A DNA stretch of 64,000 nt from Algoriphagus terrigena DSM 22685. Lineage in GTDB: Bacteria > Bacteroidota > Bacteroidia > Cytophagales > Cyclobacteriaceae. The DNA lies in the NCBI RefSeq assembly GCF_000429445.1, contig NZ_AUBW01000003.1, forward strand, positions 62,001 through 126,000, given 5' to 3'. Shown in pieces: positions 62,465 through 64,000 of the stretch (position 1 is the stretch's first letter; each line of letters starts with the position of its first letter). The notes under the pieces were generated by a model that did no database searches, had not been told where the DNA came from, and was given only the letters and a program-made list of their open reading frames with translations. Position numbers and translations under genes: made by a program.

Positions 62465-63739
62465 ATGCCTGACCACCCCCTGCCTGCCCTGAATACTTGG
62501 GTGGAAGTACCAAAGAATTCCGATTTCTCGATTTATAACCTTCCTTTTGGTGTTTTTAAAAACAAAAAACTAAGTCCTCGCATCGGAATAGCGATCGGTG
62601 ACAAGATCGTCGATTTGAGCATTCTGGATCAGGAGGGATTTTTTGCGACACTGTTTCTCCCTGAGGGAATTTTCCTCAGAGATTCTCTTAACGACATGAT
62701 TGCCTTGGGTAAAACCCAAACCAAAAAGATCCGTGAGCGGGTGCAAACCCTGCTTTTGGAAGGAAACGCAGAACTTCGGGACCACTCGGCGAGGGGTAAA
62801 GTCATGGTGACCCGCAAGGAGGCCGAGATGCTTTTGCCGGTGAAGATCGGCGACTACACGGACTTTTACAGTAGCAGCGAGCACGCAACCAATTTAGGCA
62901 AGATGTTTCGCGATCCTGAAAATGCACTTTTGCCTAACTGGAAGCACTTGCCTGTTGGATATCACGGAAGGGCATCATCCATCGTAGTGTCTGGCACACC
63001 AATCCACCGCCCGAAAGGGCAATTCAAGAGCCCTGACAGTGCGGCGCCGATGTTTGGGCCAAGCCAAAAACTCGACTTCGAGTTGGAAGTGGCTTTCATC
63101 ACAGGCAAGCAGACACGACTCGGAGATTCTGTCTCTACCGTGGATGCCGAGGATTTTATCTTTGGATTTGTACTCTTCAACGACTGGTCGGCTCGCGATA
63201 TCCAGGCTTGGGAGTATGTGCCTTTGGGGCCATTTTTGGGAAAAAACTTCGGTTCATCGATCTCGCCTTGGGTGGTGACCTTGGAGGCTTTGGAGCCGTT
63301 TCGGGTAGCCGGACCGACGCAGGAGCCGGAAGTCCTCCCTTACCTGAAATGCGAGAATACTCACAGTTTTGATATCAATCTGGAGGTATTCATCCAGCCC
63401 GAAGAGAAGAAGCCCGCAAAGATCAGTACGGCCAATTTCAGCGCCATGTATTGGAACGTAGCCCAACAGCTGGCGCATCACACCGTCAACGGATGCAACA
63501 TCAATGTCGGTGATATGATGGCGTCCGGCACTATCTCCGGCTCTGCGGAGGACTCCTTCGGATCCATGATCGAATTGAGCTGGAACGGAAGCCGCATGGT
63601 GAAACTGGGAGAAGGGGACGAGCGGACTTTTATCGAAGACGGTGATACGGTCATCATGAAAGGCTTTGCTGAGAAAGACGGTGTCCGCGTAGGTTTTGGC
63701 GAGGTGAGCGGACAGGTATTGCCAGCCAAGCCGCTTTAA
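62465..63739 (+). CDS. fahA: Fumarylacetoacetase
   Basis: 424 residues, normal FAH length, from the ATG at 62465. N-terminal SH3-like domain, then catalytic domain: KIGDYTDFYSSSEHATNLGKMFR (His of the triad in SEHAT), HLPVGYHGRASSI, GPSQKLDFELEVAFITG with metal-binding Glu residues, FVLFNDWSARDIQAWEYVPLGPF, and NVGDMMASGTISG. It splits fumarylacetoacetate into fumarate and acetoacetate, the last step of tyrosine and phenylalanine breakdown. Other pathway genes are not in the window. Confidence 0.96.
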   Translation: MPDHPLPALNTWVEVPKNSDFSIYNLPFGVFKNKKLSPRIGIAIGDKIVDLSILDQEGFFATLFLPEGIFLRDSLNDMIALGKTQTKKIRERVQTLLLEGNAELRDHSARGKVMVTRKEAEMLLPVKIGDYTDFYSSSEHATNLGKMFRDPENALLPNWKHLPVGYHGRASSIVVSGTPIHRPKGQFKSPDSAAPMFGPSQKLDFELEVAFITGKQTRLGDSVSTVDAEDFIFGFVLFNDWSARDIQAWEYVPLGPFLGKNFGSSISPWVVTLEALEPFRVAGPTQEPEVLPYLKCENTHSFDINLEVFIQPEEKKPAKISTANFSAMYWNVAQQLAHHTVNGCNINVGDMMASGTISGSAEDSFGSMIELSWNGSRMVKLGEGDERTFIEDGDTVIMKGFAEKDGVRVGFGEVSGQVLPAKPL

Positions 63740-63818
63740 TAGTTTTAAGAATCGGTCGTATACCGACAAACTCCTGACGGCTTTCCTTCGCGATAGCGGC
63801 CACTTTGGTTTAGAATTT

Positions 63819-63885
63819 CCCGCAGATTTCCACAGAAAAGGGCACAGATCTTTACGGATTTCTGTTTTGACTATGTGATTCAATT
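63819..63885. repeat. Degenerate 'cacagattt' repeat, copy C
   Basis: cgcagatttccacag, then ggcacagatctttacggatttctgt, then ttttgactatgtgattc; same order as copies A and B. Confidence 0.5.
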
Positions 63886-63952
63886 CAGGAGACTGAGATC
63901 ATTCCGGGACTTTTTTCCGGGATAGTTTTCCTCTATTATCTATTTTCGCCAC

Positions 63953-64000
63953 ATGAATCCTGAGCAAAGAATCCCGATTTCCCTGAGCTGGTCAGGAGGC
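63953..64000 (+). CDS. Start of a diphthine-ammonia-ligase-like ATP-pyrophosphatase (truncated)
   Basis: Only 16 codons are in the window: MNPEQRIPISLSWSGG. The SLSWSGG with the next residues missing is the start of the PP-loop SxSGGKDS, which at this N-terminal position with a preceding Trp is typical of the DUF71 / Dph6-type ATP pyrophosphatases. A -7 box-like TATTTTCG precedes the ATG at about 63941. Function inferred from very little. Confidence 0.55.
   Translation, partial: MNPEQRIPISLSWSGG

Noticed and set aside
1..64000. Insertion sequences, prophage or plasmid genes
   Set aside because: No transposase, integrase, capsid or replication gene could be recognised anywhere in the window.

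Overview
The window looks like a chromosomal piece of a Bacteroidota bacterium, most likely order Cytophagales (Cyclobacteriaceae or Algoriphagus type). The reasons are a protein with a type IX secretion C-terminal domain, many DUF families typical of the phylum (DUF4924, DUF6089, DUF4256), KDO genes for a Gram-negative outer membrane, promoters of the TTTG/TAnnTTTG kind instead of -35/-10 boxes, and no consistent Shine-Dalgarno sequences. The genus is an inference. I see no phage, insertion sequence, CRISPR array, rRNA or plasmid gene; most of the window is ordinary core and accessory chromosome.

Layout. 1-6400: the end of a helicase-like protein, a DUF502 membrane protein, an exported M20 peptidase, two small DUF proteins and a pair of exported ferritin-like proteins. 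6400-11600: acetyltransferases, a DNA repair methyltransferase, a periplasmic RidA, a tandem universal stress protein, an outer membrane barrel and an MscS channel. 11700-18950: an overlapping cluster of GNAT-nitrilase, kdsC and kdsA, followed by three L,D-transpeptidase-type genes; this is the cell envelope block. 19300-20415: queD and folE overlap and act on linked pterin steps. 20550-26200: an Mrr-like endonuclease with a zinc-ribbon-like front, a phosphotriesterase-like lipoprotein, DUF2750, an M28 peptidase and a duplicated beta-barrel gene. 26500-33900: guaA, a CDF metal exporter, an APC permease, a P-type cation ATPase and DUF4924. 34000-37450: lepA, a small four-helix-bundle gene set between inverted repeats, folD and tRNA-Leu(GAG).

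37490-42730 holds a signalling unit: a DsrE protein, a hybrid histidine kinase facing a sigma-54 response regulator, and a small exported protein whose upstream region carries a clear sigma-54 promoter. 42730-49620: a long PurF-like amidotransferase, an M42 peptidase, an App1 phosphatase/diacylglycerol kinase operon, a DUF1080 protein and a zincin lipoprotein. 49797-64000: valS, an alpha/beta hydrolase, a Bcr/CflA efflux pump, a Tat-exported phospholipase C, a START-like protein, a type IX cargo protein, a CocE-type hydrolase, fumarylacetoacetase and the first codons of a diphthine-ammonia-ligase-like ATPase.

The two most interesting structures are (1) the four-helix-bundle gene between lepA and folD, flanked by a perfect 17-nt inverted repeat, which resembles a small mobile cassette, and (2) the sigma-54 kinase/regulator/target unit, where promoter, palindromes, gene and terminator can all be read from sequence. 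Three degenerate copies of an intergenic 'cacagattt' repeat are also present. No wholly new enzyme system is evident.
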